A DNA stretch of 64,000 bases. It comes from Scalesia atractyloides. Taxonomy: Eukaryota > Streptophyta > Magnoliopsida > Asterales > Asteraceae. The notes beneath the pieces were generated by a model, which saw only the letters and a program-made list of their open reading frames with translations, ran no database searches and had not been told where the DNA came from. This document shows, in pieces, positions 36,201 to 46,486 of the stretch. The translations under genes and the position numbers were made by a program. Each line of letters begins with the position of its first letter. Position 1 is the stretch's first letter. The stretch lies in the NCBI GenBank assembly GCA_947069175.1, contig CAMTDV010000028.1, forward strand, positions 66,200,157 to 66,264,156, read 5' to 3'.

Positions 36201-36644
36201 TGCAAGGTCAATTTTCCCAAGTTATAAAAGATTTTGTACTGATATGCACTTAAAACATATTTAAAATGTTTTCAAAATGAGTCAGTTGGGTGTATTTACC
36301 AGCGAAAGCCGACGTATCCTCCAAAGACTAAGCTTGCAGGTACAATACGAAAATAGGCTGGAAGTGCTCGGTAGAGATAAGAGGATCTTGCAAATCCTGA
36401 TCTGCCTAAAGTCTGTTTTATATTCTTTCTTGTACAATTTGCGATCCGCCTGTGGATATTCTATTACGAACCATCTGTATATTATTTTCGTACTTTGAAC
36501 ATTTAGTGTGTAATAGTAATTTAAATCCAGAGACTTTCGATGTGCTTTGTTTAATTGACTATGATGTTATCAACTGACATCACAATACTCCCCACCCGAG
36601 CCCACCGGTGTATGGATTTCGGGTTGGAAATCCGAGGTGTGACA
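33239..36644 (+). mobile_element. RT1 3' LTR, missing its first 56 bp
   Basis: Collinear with the 5' LTR from TATAGTCTATTAAAG on (23331 there, 33239 here) to the common end GTGTGACA. The first 56 bp of the LTR and the polypurine tract are absent: the internal sequence CTCGGGGTCGAGATTTCAA runs straight into LTR position 57. The right-hand duplication ATAAT follows at 36645. A 45-bp segment near 35295-35340 is present here and absent from the 5' copy. Confidence 0.9.
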
Positions 36645-37668
36645 ATAATATAAACATCAAACTAGAGGGGCCAATCTTGGAATAAACTGAAAGATGAAAA
36701 TATAAATAGAAATAAAAAACACACACATACACATTGGAGGTGTGCGTGTGTCGCCTGGATTGAAGAAAGAAGAAGGAAAAAACCCTTCTCACCACAAATT
36801 CACCAAATTGGAATTTATTTTGAACAGGATCTGGATGCATGTGTTTAGTTCTTTAATCATCCAAGCATTCTAAACAAAAGGTAAGTCAAATTGTATGATT
36901 TGATGATCTTTGGTGAAGTGGGTTATTATTAGTCCGTGAAATTATAAGAAATTAGGCATGAATATTGGTTAGAATAATCATATAGAAGACGAATTATGTT
37001 AAACTTTGGTCATTTGAATGATTTGAAACAATACCCCTTGATGTAGAACTATGATGAAACTTGAAGATCTTGAAGGTGAGAATTTGATGTAATTTTGATG
37101 TAGGAATTTCGTGTAGTAGAGTAAATGCTAGATGAAATTGACATTGAATGAGAACATTGTGAATTTAGTTGATTTGATGAACCATGATGTAAAGTAGTAA
37201 GGTTATGCGTGGAATAATTGTACATCATGCTTTGTTAGTGGTACGTACACCAAATGTTTGATGAAATGTCTTAATTGAGAATTCTGTAATTGACTTTGAA
37301 CCTTACATGATGGTCATAAAGTGAGTATATAAATGAGTAATGTGTTAAGTTCTTATGATGTTGTACCCAAATATATGTGGAGTAAGTATGAAACATGAAC
37401 TTAAAATATAAACGAGTTGTGTATAGGTATAAAGGAAGAAGGTTCAAGTCACTCGAAACAACAAGGAAACCAAGACCGAGGTATGTTACTTATCTAAACT
37501 AAACTTTGATGTTAGAACTATTTTTATCCTAAGATGAAGAATAATTACGTTATCGATTCTATGCAAATAAGCCTATCGATTAGAATGTTAAACTAGATAG
37601 AAGATTACGACGTTAATTTGTTATCATTGAGTTTAACAATTAGAATGAACGTATAAAGTATGTTTTTG

Positions 37669-37915
37669 TGTTGACTCGTTGAGAACGGGTCAACCGGGTA
37701 AGAATGAAAAGGTAAAAAGAATGTTGTCGCGTTGACCGTTGAAAACGGGTCAACCGGGTAAGAATGAAAAGGTAAAAAGAGTGTTGTCGCGTTGACTCTA
37801 TAAGAGAAACGGGTGACAAGCACGGGTAAGAAAGAAAAAGTAAAAAGAATGTTTTCGCGTTGACTCGTTAGGAACAGGTCAACCGGGTAAGAATGAGAAA
37901 GCAAAAAGAAATGGT
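37669..37915. repeat. Minisatellite, four units of 55-68 bp, in solo LTR S1
   Basis: Units share GTTGAC...GAACGGGTCAACCGGGTAAG-type text, then AATGAAAAGGTAAAAAG. Within a unit GTTGAC and GTCAAC can pair across about a dozen bases. The third unit is the most diverged. Confidence 0.85.
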
Positions 37916-38360
37916 TCATGTTAAACCAATACAAACGGGTCAATACTTTAATGTTGTTAGTCTTATAAATTGTTAGTAGTAAGCGTTTTAATCATCAAGT
38001 GAAATGTTAACCAAACTTGTTGTTGCTTAGGTAAAACTTCTACTTGATCATTCGCACTTCGCTTAGGACGAACACATCGTAACGCCATTTTTACACGCTT
38101 CCGGTCCAAGTTTGTTGATAGTGGGTCGAAATATGTGCTTTTGGAATGTAAACCTTGTTTCTTTTATCAATCATAGTTTTCATGAGTAGCTCTAAAGTTT
38201 ATGTTTTGGTACGGTGACTAGTCTAATACTATTTTATAATTAATGTTTATAATTCCCTTGTTTAATTACGAGGGGCATTTTTGTCAAAAATTTTATTTTA
38301 GGCTAAAATTCCAAATTATATGAAGGTGTAACGTGTTGTCGAAACGGGTGTCTCACACTC

Positions 38361-38658
38361 AAATGTCAGCTTAATCTTCATGAAGATCTAAAGCATATCA
38401 CTGTCCACGTGGCTCTTCCCCAATATTGGATCATTTTCTAATCCGTGTGCATGGATGGAGATGTAACCACTAACGGTGAAAAAGATTCCGTTATAATTCC
38501 GTTACATCCTGACGCCCAAATCTCAGGCTATAAATAGAAGACTTGATGTACAAGCTATTCATTCACTCCTCACTACTTACACTTCATCTTCTACAAGTCA
38601 CTGTACTTATTTTCACGCCAGAGTGTGGTCATGAGGAGGACCCCCTTCTCCCCGTGGC
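38361..38658 (+). mobile_element. RT3 LTR, middle piece, with TATA box
   Basis: Between the right duplication of S1 and the left end of RT2. TATAAATA at 38529-38536 is followed by a pyrimidine-rich stretch (CATTCACTCCTCACTACTT), as expected at an LTR transcription start. It ends with GTGGC (38654-38658), the left duplication of RT2. Confidence 0.5.
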
Positions 38659-38868
38659 TGTAACATTTGTGTAAAACGGGTTCCAAAACCCGCTTCGTAT
38701 AAATAATTCAAGTATTTTATTTAAGTTTTCGTTACGCATTTATTTATCGTTCAAACTCGCATTATTTAATCTTTGTGACTAAAACTAAATTATATAGTTA
38801 AAATATGAAATAAATAAAAAGTAAAATAATAATATTAATTAATGAAGCCGAAAAATAATAAAAAAAAT

Positions 38869-38945
38869 ATAGGGGCAGCCGGGTTTCGAACCTGGGTCCC
38901 CATCAAACACACACACAACCTAAACCAGTGCACTACACACACCTT
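38869..38945 (-). other. tRNA-like module 1 (antisense, in U3) of the RT2 5' LTR
   Basis: On the minus strand an A-box-like TAGTGCACTGGTTTA (38921-38935 complement) is followed about 30 nt later by a perfect B box GGTTCGAAACC (38882-38892 complement), inside a T-arm-like CCAGG/CCGG context. A true acceptor stem cannot be formed. It lies upstream of the TATA box. Confidence 0.75.
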
Positions 38946-39202
38946 CATGTTTAAGATTGAAAACAAATTAGTTTTATAGTAAAAACCAACCAGAAAACCT
39001 GCAAGCTCAAGTTGTAGAGTCTGTAACCGCCAAAAACCCAATTTGAGTAATCTTTGCAATTGACGTTTTTCTTTGAGATAAGCGAATGTAACCGATGTTA
39101 AACATCGGTTATAACCGAAATCCGAATTCAATTCAATAAGAAACTGTTTGAAAACAATGACTTAAAACTGAAAATTGAAACCAAAACAAGGGTATCATTG
39201 CC

Positions 39203-39209
39203 TATAAAT
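39203..39209 (+). promoter_or_regulatory. TATA box of the RT2 5' LTR
   Basis: TATAAAT, followed by a pyrimidine-rich stretch; conserved in the 3' LTR (47030-47036) and in RT4 (56821-56827, minus strand). The sense tRNA-like modules start about 300 bp downstream, so they should be part of the element RNA. Confidence 0.6.
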
Positions 39210-39524
39210 CCCGACTTCAAACCATTCTAAACTCGTTCATTCTCTCAATCATTAGCCTAAACCTCATTGCCAAATTCTCTATTCAAACCAAACCACCGCC
39301 GGAGTTACCTGCTCGTTACCGGAATCCAACCGAAAATTCCGTAACTCATCTTCAGATTGGTATAATCATCTTACTCTCTTTGATATCAGTTGTTTAGTAA
39401 ATTGATGATTAATCAAAACTGTTATTCTTAGCTAACAGTCGGGATCGGGTACTGGGTATTGTTTAGGAAGAAGATGAAGTTTACTTAGAGTATAAATATA
39501 ATTAAAATTGGTGTTTTAATCGGG

Positions 39525-39590
39525 TCAGACACACAGTCCAGTGGTGGACTGTGTGCAAAATTAAAGCAGAGGTTCCGGGTTCGAATCTTA
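39525..39590 (+). other. tRNA-like module 2 of the RT2 5' LTR
   Basis: Hairpin CACACAGTCC / loop AGTGGT / GGACTGTGTG (39530-39555), a perfect 10-bp stem whose inner half is a D-arm with A-box-like loop. A B-box-like GGGTTCGAATCT follows at 39577-39588. Confidence 0.8.
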
Positions 39591-39690
39591 AAACCATGGA
39601 CAGTTTCCGAATTTAAAACAAAGGTTTTTAATACTTATAAATAGTAACCGGGAGTTAGTGCATAAATGTATTATAATCTAGGATATGTTG

Positions 39691-39770
39691 GGTTAGCCAC
39701 ACAGCCCAGTTGGTAGGGCTGTGTGCAACATATGTTAGAGGCGCGGGTTCGATACCGGGTCTATGCAGCG
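39691..39770 (+). other. tRNA-like module 3 of the RT2 5' LTR
   Basis: Hairpin CACACAGCCC / loop AGTTGGTA / GGGCTGTGTG (39698-39725), again a perfect 10-bp stem. The B box GGGTTCGATACC at 39745-39756 is perfect. The A-box text AGCCCAGTTGG is near-canonical. Confidence 0.85.
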
Positions 39771-39865
39771 GTTCGATGATATTCAAAACCTTTTTAATTA
39801 AATATATTTCTGAATTAACCTAACTAGTATATATATATATATAATTAAAATAGGGCTTATTTCTG

Positions 39866-39945
39866 GTTAGACACGTAGCTCAGTTGGTAGAGCTGCGTGC
39901 GCGTATACGGGAGGTCACGAGTTCGAACCTCACACGATGCCAAAA
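39866..39945 (+). other. tRNA-like module 4 of the RT2 5' LTR
   Basis: Hairpin CACGTAGCTC / loop AGTTGGTA / GAGCTGCGTG (39872-39899); nine Watson-Crick pairs plus one that is G-U in RNA. TAGCTCAGTTGG is a perfect A box. The B-box-like GAGTTCGAACCT is at 39919-39930. No acceptor stem forms, so this is not a functional tRNA gene. Confidence 0.85.
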
Positions 39946-40956
39946 ATATACGCGTTCCAACAGGTCAGACCTGATAGGTCCATTATTTTTTATTTCTATT
40001 TCTATTTTTCTTTATTATTATTATTTAAAAATCATTTAAAAATACTTAAAAATAAGACTTTTTAAGTTTAAAAATTGTAATAAATACCACAAAAATAGAT
40101 CTAAAAATCTAATAAAAACATTAATTAGAAATATTAATTTCAAATAGAAGTTTTATATTTATCAAATTATTACGTGATTATTTAGGTTAGTTGTACTCGT
40201 TGGTTGAATCCTAAATCGTGCGCAATCGTCATCAATCCTAAGAAAACGCACCCACTGTGAGTTAATCCTTACAAATTCCCCTTTTTATTCATGTTTTGGG
40301 GTGTATCATGTGTCGTTTACATATTTCGTTTATTCAAACACTTCTGCTACTACCATAATATGATCTAACGTGTTATGTAATGTTTGTTGTTGTTATAGTG
40401 GTTACATTTTCTCATTTTCAGTGCAATCATTCACATTAGGCCCATCAATTCCTCGTTGGATACAAGATGAACATCACGTGCTTCATTAGATCGACTCCAT
40501 TTGATTGAGCTCTGATATCACAGTTCATCATTTATCATGCTCATGTGTTCATTGTTTGGATGTTATGTGGTTTATGGATAGATTTACATATACGCATGCT
40601 CATATTTGGTTTATGCACATTTTAATTAAATTAATCAACATAACTAATTCTTTCAAATGTTTAAATGAGATTCACTCGCCAACTTTTGTTGACCTAAATC
40701 TTTATTTTACACATGATACAGGTGGACAGGCTGAGGAGAGGAACACTTAGGATTTGGCTTTAGAAGGAGAATAAAATATTTCTTGTCTAGAACATTTTTT
40801 CTTGTGTTTGTATGTTTTTATGTGTTTGTTGGGATATTCTCATTTAAATTTGAATTAATAAATATGAAACTTAATTATAGTAAATGTCATGAGCTTTGAT
40901 GAAAACCCAATCATGCCCCGACTTCTATTTCCGCTGCGGGTCAGTGTGTGACAGAT

Positions 40957-40968
40957 TGGTATCAAAGC
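40957..40968 (+). other. RT2 primer-binding site (tRNA-Met type)
   Basis: TGGTATCAAAGC, one base off the common TGGTATCAGAGC, three bases after the LTR end. Confidence 0.85.
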
Positions 40969-41604
40969 TTTTGACTATAGGGATATAGGATAGGTTATTA
41001 GACCCTTAGAGCCTATACTATAGTTGATTAGATTTTAATTGCTTATATGTTATTTGGTTACATGCAAAATCATGATATTTGTTTCGTATTTATTTCACAC
41101 ACAAATGCATGCAAGCACTCTCATTATTAAATGTTATTATGTGATATTTATTGTGGTATACGTATTATCAACATATCATGCTTATGCAAACACACACGTC
41201 TCAATTTCACATATTAGAACATTTATCATGATTTTTTCTCAAGAATTTTATAAAGTTTTCATGTTTTTTTCAATCTCATCAAAGTGAGTTGTAGGACGGG
41301 CATGTAGTAACTGGAAGGGTACGAGTACCGGTAGTCGGAACGTCCTGTCTAGGATTGGCATTCGTATAAATCCAATATAATGGACCAGTTTGCCTACCTG
41401 GGGACTAACGATGAGAGTACGAATGACCTATTTGGCCAAAGCATGTCACACCAAATGTCGTCTGAACTAAACCCACTTTGAGTTGTCACTGTGTCTACAC
41501 CTGGACACCTTCCAACCTTATATCTCGCAATTATGTTTTACGATTTTCATTCGGGTGGTGCGAGTGTAAGCAGGCCAATATCAATGTGAACCCTACAAAG
41601 CCCA

Positions 41605-41630
41605 GTAGTCATGGGGGCCCACATGACTAC
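41605..41630 (+). other. RT2 leader hairpin with self-complementary GGGCCC loop
   Basis: Stem GTAGTCATG/CATGACTAC (9 bp, perfect), loop GGGGCCCA. It lies between the primer site and the gag ATG. A hairpin with an identical loop is in RT4 (62715-62740, minus strand). The layout matches that of a retroviral dimer-initiation stem-loop; the function here is inferred. Confidence 0.7.
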
Positions 41631-41802
41631 CTAGGCCGAAGTATGGGAGACATATGGTGTCCAAACATGAGCAAAGCCCAAAACATCCTATGGATGTAGT
41701 GAACTTATTTTCTCATTTATTTAGTGAAATGTTGATTTTTCTTTTTACGACACATGACACCTAAAACGACAAACTCATAATCTAATTACGTATTTCCTGT
41801 AG

Positions 41803-43050
41803 ATGTCTTCTAGACACTCCCGTGGAGGTAGAAGGCCAGGAAGATCTGGCGAGTGTATGGCTACTCAAATAGCCCAACAGATGGTTGTCGTACTTCCCGA
41901 TATCGTAGTTCAAGTCCAACAAGCCCTTGCGGCTAATCCTATCAACTCAACAAATCAAGAAGGTCAAAATGTTGCCATCCTCCCCCCAACACCACCAAGT
42001 GCACCTATAAGCACTTCAACTCCTGCGATCCCCCAAAGTACGAGGGGACTGAAAGTGTCACCGCCCTCCTTCGTTGGTTTGAGGAGAGGGAGAGCACTTT
42101 TCTCAACTGCAATTGTCCCAACGATCGCAAGGTGCGTTATGCTACAGGTCGTTTGTATGGGGTATCACTTACATGGTGGAACGCAGAGAAAGGTAGACGA
42201 GGCGTTGAAGCCACTGTGGCCCTAACTTGGGAAGAGTTGAGGGAACTTATGACAAGATGTTTCTGTCCAAGGAGCGAAATCAAGAAATTAGAGGATGAGT
42301 TCTACTTTTTGAAACAAAAGGAAGGAGAACACATAACCTAAGAGGTTCTTTGAGTTGAGTCAGATGGTTCCCAACTTGTTCACTCCACTCTACCGATTAA
42401 TCAAGCACTACATTCAAGGTCTTCCCTCGAAAATTCAAGATTATGTGATGAGTACTACACCTGCAACCCTCGAGGCTGCGGTGGAGCTAGCCACTGAGCT
42501 CACTGAAAATCGCATAAAAATGGTGATTTTAAAGACGAGAAGAAAAAAGACAAGACACCTGCTGAAACCCCAACCCCAACCCAAAGAGGATCGTCTTCTA
42601 AGTTTGCTGACAAAAGGAAACGCAATGGAAAGAATTTCGCTGTTACCCAAACCAACCCTCCCATCACTGCGGCCCCAATCACACAAGTTGCTCCTCCTGT
42701 TGCCTCATTCAAGACACCATACACAGGATCTCATCCAAAATACAACCGATGCCAATATCATCACCCTCCTGAGAACCCATGCCTTTACTGCACAAGTTGT
42801 GGCCGTGCAGGTCATACGATTCAAACTTGTCGCACTCTTCAAAAACCAAACCGCAATCAACCTCATTCCCAACCCAACAACCAAGTGGTAGGCCAAGCCC
42901 AATACCAACAACCTTTACTTCTACCACCTGCTCAACCTATGGCTCAACCCTACTACCACCCAACTACCAACCCAACTACCCTATGATGCAACCAGTCAGA
43001 GCATGTTTCAATTGCGGTGATCCAACCCATTTTCGAAACATTTGCCCACG
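41803..43050 (+). pseudogene. RT2 gag, broken
   Basis: Nucleocapsid and capsid protein. The ATG at 41803 starts an Arg-rich N-terminus (MSSRHSRGGRRPGRSGE). The frame shifts after about 70 codons; capsid text (YATGRLYGVSLTWWNAEKG ... EELRELMTRCFCPRSE) continues in the second frame at 42132-42341, where a stop follows. A first zinc knuckle CTSCGRAGHTIQTC lies at 42789-42830. After another frameshift a second knuckle CFNCGDPTHFRNIC lies at 43004-43045. At least three lesions. Confidence 0.88.
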
Positions 43051-43795
43051 TTTGGTGATCATAAATGCTCAAGCCCAAGCTAATCCAGTGAACCAAGCCA
43101 ACCAAGTCAATCCGCCCGCTAGAGGAAGAGCTTTTAACATCAATGCCAATCAAGCTAGAGCTGATAATAACGTGGTTAACGGTACGTTTCTCATTAATGG
43201 TAGTTATGCATCTATTCTATTTGACACTGGTGCAGATAAGAGTTTTGTGTCCTTAGAGTTCGAATCTATTCTTGATTTACCTCGCGTTAGTCTAGCTGAA
43301 TCATTCATGGTGGAAGTAGCTGATAGTGAACCTATTACGTTAGACTCAATTATTCGAGATTGCATTCTTACTCTCAATGATCATGATTTTCCAATTGATC
43401 TTATACTAATGAAGTTGGGTAGTTTCGACATCATCATTGGTATGGACTGGCTTAGTCAGCATCACGCTGAAGTTGTTTGCTATGAGAAGTTCATTCGAAT
43501 TCCTCTCGCTGACGGTCAAACTTTACGTATCTTTGGTGAAACCCCTTCCAAGGGACTCAAGTTGATTTCATGCCTTCAAGCTCAAAGATACCTTCGCAAA
43601 GACTATATCGCATTTTTAGCTCACATCGTCAAAAAGGAAAGCAAGGAAAAGAAGCTCGAAGACATTCCAATCGTTAAAGAACTTCCTCAAGTTTTTCTTG
43701 ACGACGTTTCAGGACTTCCTCCTGTACGAGAAGTCGAATTCCGAATCGACCTTATACCTGGTGCTACACCAATTGCAAAATCTCATATCGGTTAG
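43051..43795 (+). pseudogene. RT2 protease and pol linker
   Basis: In the frame of the second knuckle, with no stop to 43795. The aspartic protease motif LFDTGADKSFVSLEF (near 43216-43260) is intact, as is IIGMDWLSQHHAEVV. The linker ELPQVFLDDVSGLPPV and EVEFRIDLIPGATPIAKS precede the RT. A frameshift at the end separates it from the RT. Confidence 0.9.
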
Positions 43796-43806
43796 CCCCC
43801 TCTGAA

Positions 43807-44583
43807 ATGCAAGAGCTAGCTAGTCAGCTACAAGAGTTGACTGACAAGGGATTTTTATACGTCCTAGCTCATCACCTTAGGGAGCGCCGGTTCTTTTTCG
43901 TAAAGAAGAAAGATGGAACCTTTCGAATGTGTATCGACTATCGAGAGCTCAACAAGCTGACTATCAAGAACCGCTATCCTTTACCTCGTATCGATGATCT
44001 TCTAGATCAACTTCAGGGTGCCACCTGTTTCTCAAAAATCGATCTTCGTTCTGGTTATCATCAACTTAGAGTACGCGAAGAAGACATTCCAAAGATTGCT
44101 TTTCGAACTCGATATGGTCACTATGAATTCCTGGTTATGCCTTTTGGTTTGACCAATGCTCCTGCTGTTTTCATGGATTTGATGAATAGGGTGTGTAAAC
44201 CCTACCTCGATCGTTTTGTCATAGTCTTCATCGATGATATTCTTATTTATTCTAAGACCAAATCCGATCATGAACGACATCTTCGACTCATCCTAACACT
44301 TTTGATAACCGAAAAGCTTTATACTAAGTTCTCGAAATGTGAGTTTTGGTTAAAAGAGGTACAATTCCTTGGCCATGTCGTCAACGACAAAGGGATTCAT
44401 GTCGACCCTGCAAAGATCAAAGCAGTGCAAGAATGGCAAGCGCCACGCACTCCTACCGAAGTTAGGTCATTTCTTGGTCTAGCTGGTTATTATCAACGTT
44501 TCATCGTAAATTTTTCCCGTATTGCTTTACCGCTCGCAGCCTTAACTCATAAGGGTAAACCCTTCATTTGGGGGCCCAAGTAA
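43807..44583 (+). pseudogene. RT2 reverse transcriptase
   Basis: The motifs CIDYRELNKLT, SKIDLRSGYHQL, MPFGLTNAPAVF and the catalytic FIDDILIYS are all present. Near the start, the segment expected to read SSPWGAP is replaced by an unrelated LYVLAHHLRERRFFF because two nearby indels shift the frame out and back in. The ORF ends at a TAA after FIWGPK where a few bases are missing. Confidence 0.92.
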
Positions 44584-45181
44584 GGCTTTCCAAACTTTGA
44601 AGCAAAATATTTGTGATGCACCTATCCTTACTCTCCCTGATGGTTGTGAAGACATTGTGGTTTATTGTGACACGTCAGGGCAGGGATTAGGTTGTGTCCT
44701 AATGCAAAGAGGAAAGGTGATAGCCTACGCTTCAAGGCAACTCAAAGTGCATGAAAGGAACTAAACCACTCACGACCTAGAACTTGGAGTAGTCGTGTTT
44801 GCTCTAAAGATATGGAGACACTATCTCTATGGTACCAAGTGTGAAATTTACACTAACCACAAGAGCCTCCAACATATCTTCAATCAAAAAGAGTTGAAGA
44901 GGCAACGACGATGGGTCAAACTCTTAAATGATTATGATTGTGAAATTCGTTATCATCCTGACAAAGCTAATGTTGTGGCTGATGCTCTTAGTCGAAAAGA
45001 GTATGCAAACTCCATCCATCTTTTGTGTTCTCAAATCATAACTGATCTTCAAAATCGCATTCGGGCAGCTCAACATATTTCTGTCACGGAAAATGATATG
45101 CGAGATGAATTGTCTTGTGGAGCTGAAACCAAATTAGAATCCAAGTTCGTTGGTATCCTTTACTACTTAAACCGTATTTAG
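44584..45181 (+). pseudogene. RT2 RNase H, active-site Asp changed
   Basis: VYCDTSGQGLGC, HDLELGVVVFALK (with a stop just before it at the TAA in GGAACTAAACC), and ADALSRKE are recognisable. The motif normally YTDHKSL reads YTNHKSL here, so a catalytic aspartate is lost. The clean ORF is 44795-45181. Confidence 0.88.
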
Positions 45182-46453
45182 GTACCTGATCGTGACAATC
45201 TTCGTACTTTTCTCATGGATGAGGATCACAAAACACGATACTCTATACATCTAGGTGCTGATAAGATGTATCAAGACCTACGATACTCTTATTAGTGGCC
45301 TGGCATGAAGAAGGACATCGCCATTTTTGTCTCCAAGTGCCTCACATGTTCTAAGGTTAAAGCTGAACATCAAAGACTTTCGGGGTTACTTGTCCAAATT
45401 GAAATACCTGTTTGGTAGTGGGAAAAGATAACCATGGACTTCATTACCTGGTTACCTCGCACCTCCAGTGGGTAAGACACAATTTGGGTTATCATTGATC
45501 GTCTCACTAAATCAGCTCATTTCATTCCAATCCGCGAAGATTACAAGAACGAGAAGTTAGCTCGTATCTAATTGATGAAATTATAAGCCGTCATGGTGTG
45601 CCTGTAAGTATCATTTCAGATCGAGATGGCCGCTTTACTTCACGAACATGGCAAGCTGTGCAATTAGCGTTGGGTACACGTTTAGATCTCAGCACCGCCT
45701 TTCACCCTCAAACTGATGGTCAATCTGAGCGCACCATACAAACTCTTGAAGACATGTTGCGAGTATGTGTCATAGACTTCAAGGGAAATTGGGATACTCA
45801 TCTACCGTTAGTTGAATTTTCGTACAACAATAACTATCATTCAAGCATCGGCATGGCTCTTTTGAAGCCTTATCTGGTCGTAAGTGCCGATCTCCAGTAT
45901 GTTGGCACGAAATTGGGGAAGCACAAATCATTGGACCTGAGTTGATTCAAGAAACGACTGATAAAATTCTTCAGATCCGCAATAATCTTCTAGCAGCTCG
46001 AAGTCGTCAAAAGAGTTACGCTGATAAACGATGAAAACCACTTGAGTTTTGTGTTGGCGATCAAGTACTTTGAAAGTATCACCATGGAAGGGAGTGGTTC
46101 GCTTTGGTCAAAAAGGCAAGCTAGCACCATGCTATGTGGGACCATTCAAAATACTCGAAAGAGTTGGTCCTGTAGCATACAAGCTTGACTTACCAGAAGA
46201 ACTCAACAGAATTCATCCCACGTTCCGTGTATCAAACTTGAAAAAGTGTCTCGCCGACGAAAATCTCGATATATCGTTAGAAGATATTCAAATTGATATC
46301 ATGGACTTCGGTGAAAAGCGTTTAAGACGAAGTCGTATTCCTATAGTCAGGGTGCGTTGGGAGTCAAAACGAGGACCTCAGTTTACTTGGGAACGCGAAA
46401 ACTCAATACTTGAAAAATACCCGCATCTCTTTCCAGTTACATCTACTACTTAA
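45182..46453 (+). pseudogene. RT2 integrase with chromodomain-like tail, broken
   Basis: The HHCC zinc domain (EDHKTRYS, then KCLTCSKVKAEHQR) and core (TMDFITWLPR; SDRDGRFTSRTW; TDGQSERTIQTLEDML) are visible, with several in-frame TAGs and a frameshift near 45570 and again near 45860. The last ORF (46049-46453) has KVSPWKGVVRFGQKGKL, SNLKKCLADENL, a deletion removing part of the linker, and the tail IPIVRVRWESKRGPQFTW to YPHLF. It stops at TAA just before the polypurine tract. Confidence 0.88.
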
Positions 46454-46471
46454 ATTTCGGGACGAAACTTT

Positions 46472-46483
46472 AAAAGTAGGGGA
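46472..46483 (+). other. RT2 polypurine tract
   Basis: AAAAGTAGGGGA, three bases before the 3' LTR. The text AAATTTCGGGACGAAACTT before it is a common feature of this position in plant Ty3 elements. Confidence 0.75.
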
Positions 46484-46486
46484 TAC

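Larger units (their letters stand above)
23275..36644 (+). mobile_element. RT1: Ty3/gypsy (chromovirus-like) LTR retrotransposon, 13.4 kb
   Basis: Complete in outline: LTRs of about 3.4 kb, primer site, gag, protease, RT, RNase H, integrase. It starts TGTAACAC and ends GTGTGACA, flanked by ATAAT on both sides (23270-23274 and 36645-36649). Domain order (RT and RNase H before integrase) marks it as Ty3/gypsy. The C-terminal tail after integrase (IPIVKVKWDA...EYTWEIES...YPHLF) is the chromodomain-like end seen in the Tekay/Del type of chromovirus. Many stops and frameshifts make it inactive. The two LTRs remain very similar, so the insertion is fairly recent compared with RT3. Confidence 0.93.
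23124..38355 (+). mobile_element. S1: solo LTR of about 1.86 kb, split by RT1
   Basis: Begins TGTAACACCCC at 23124 and ends GGGTGTCTCA at 38355, flanked by CACTC on both sides (23119-23123 and 38356-38360). Taking out RT1 with one copy of its duplication leaves about 1857 bp of LTR-like sequence. It has a TATA box (TATAAATAG at 36701-36709) and no primer site or coding region, so it is a solo LTR. The 5-bp match could be chance, but it coincides with TG/CA ends. Its right part contains a minisatellite. Confidence 0.55.
38659..40953 (+). mobile_element. RT2 5' LTR (2295 bp)
   Basis: Contains, in order, an antisense tRNA-like module, a TATA box (39203-39209), and three sense tRNA-like modules, then AT-rich U5 to the end GTGTGACA. 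The same order is found in the 3' LTR. Confidence 0.95.

Noticed and set aside
38869..39945. Real tRNA genes in the LTRs
   Set aside because: A and B boxes are good, but no acceptor stems form and the D-arms are far too long; they are tRNA-like modules.
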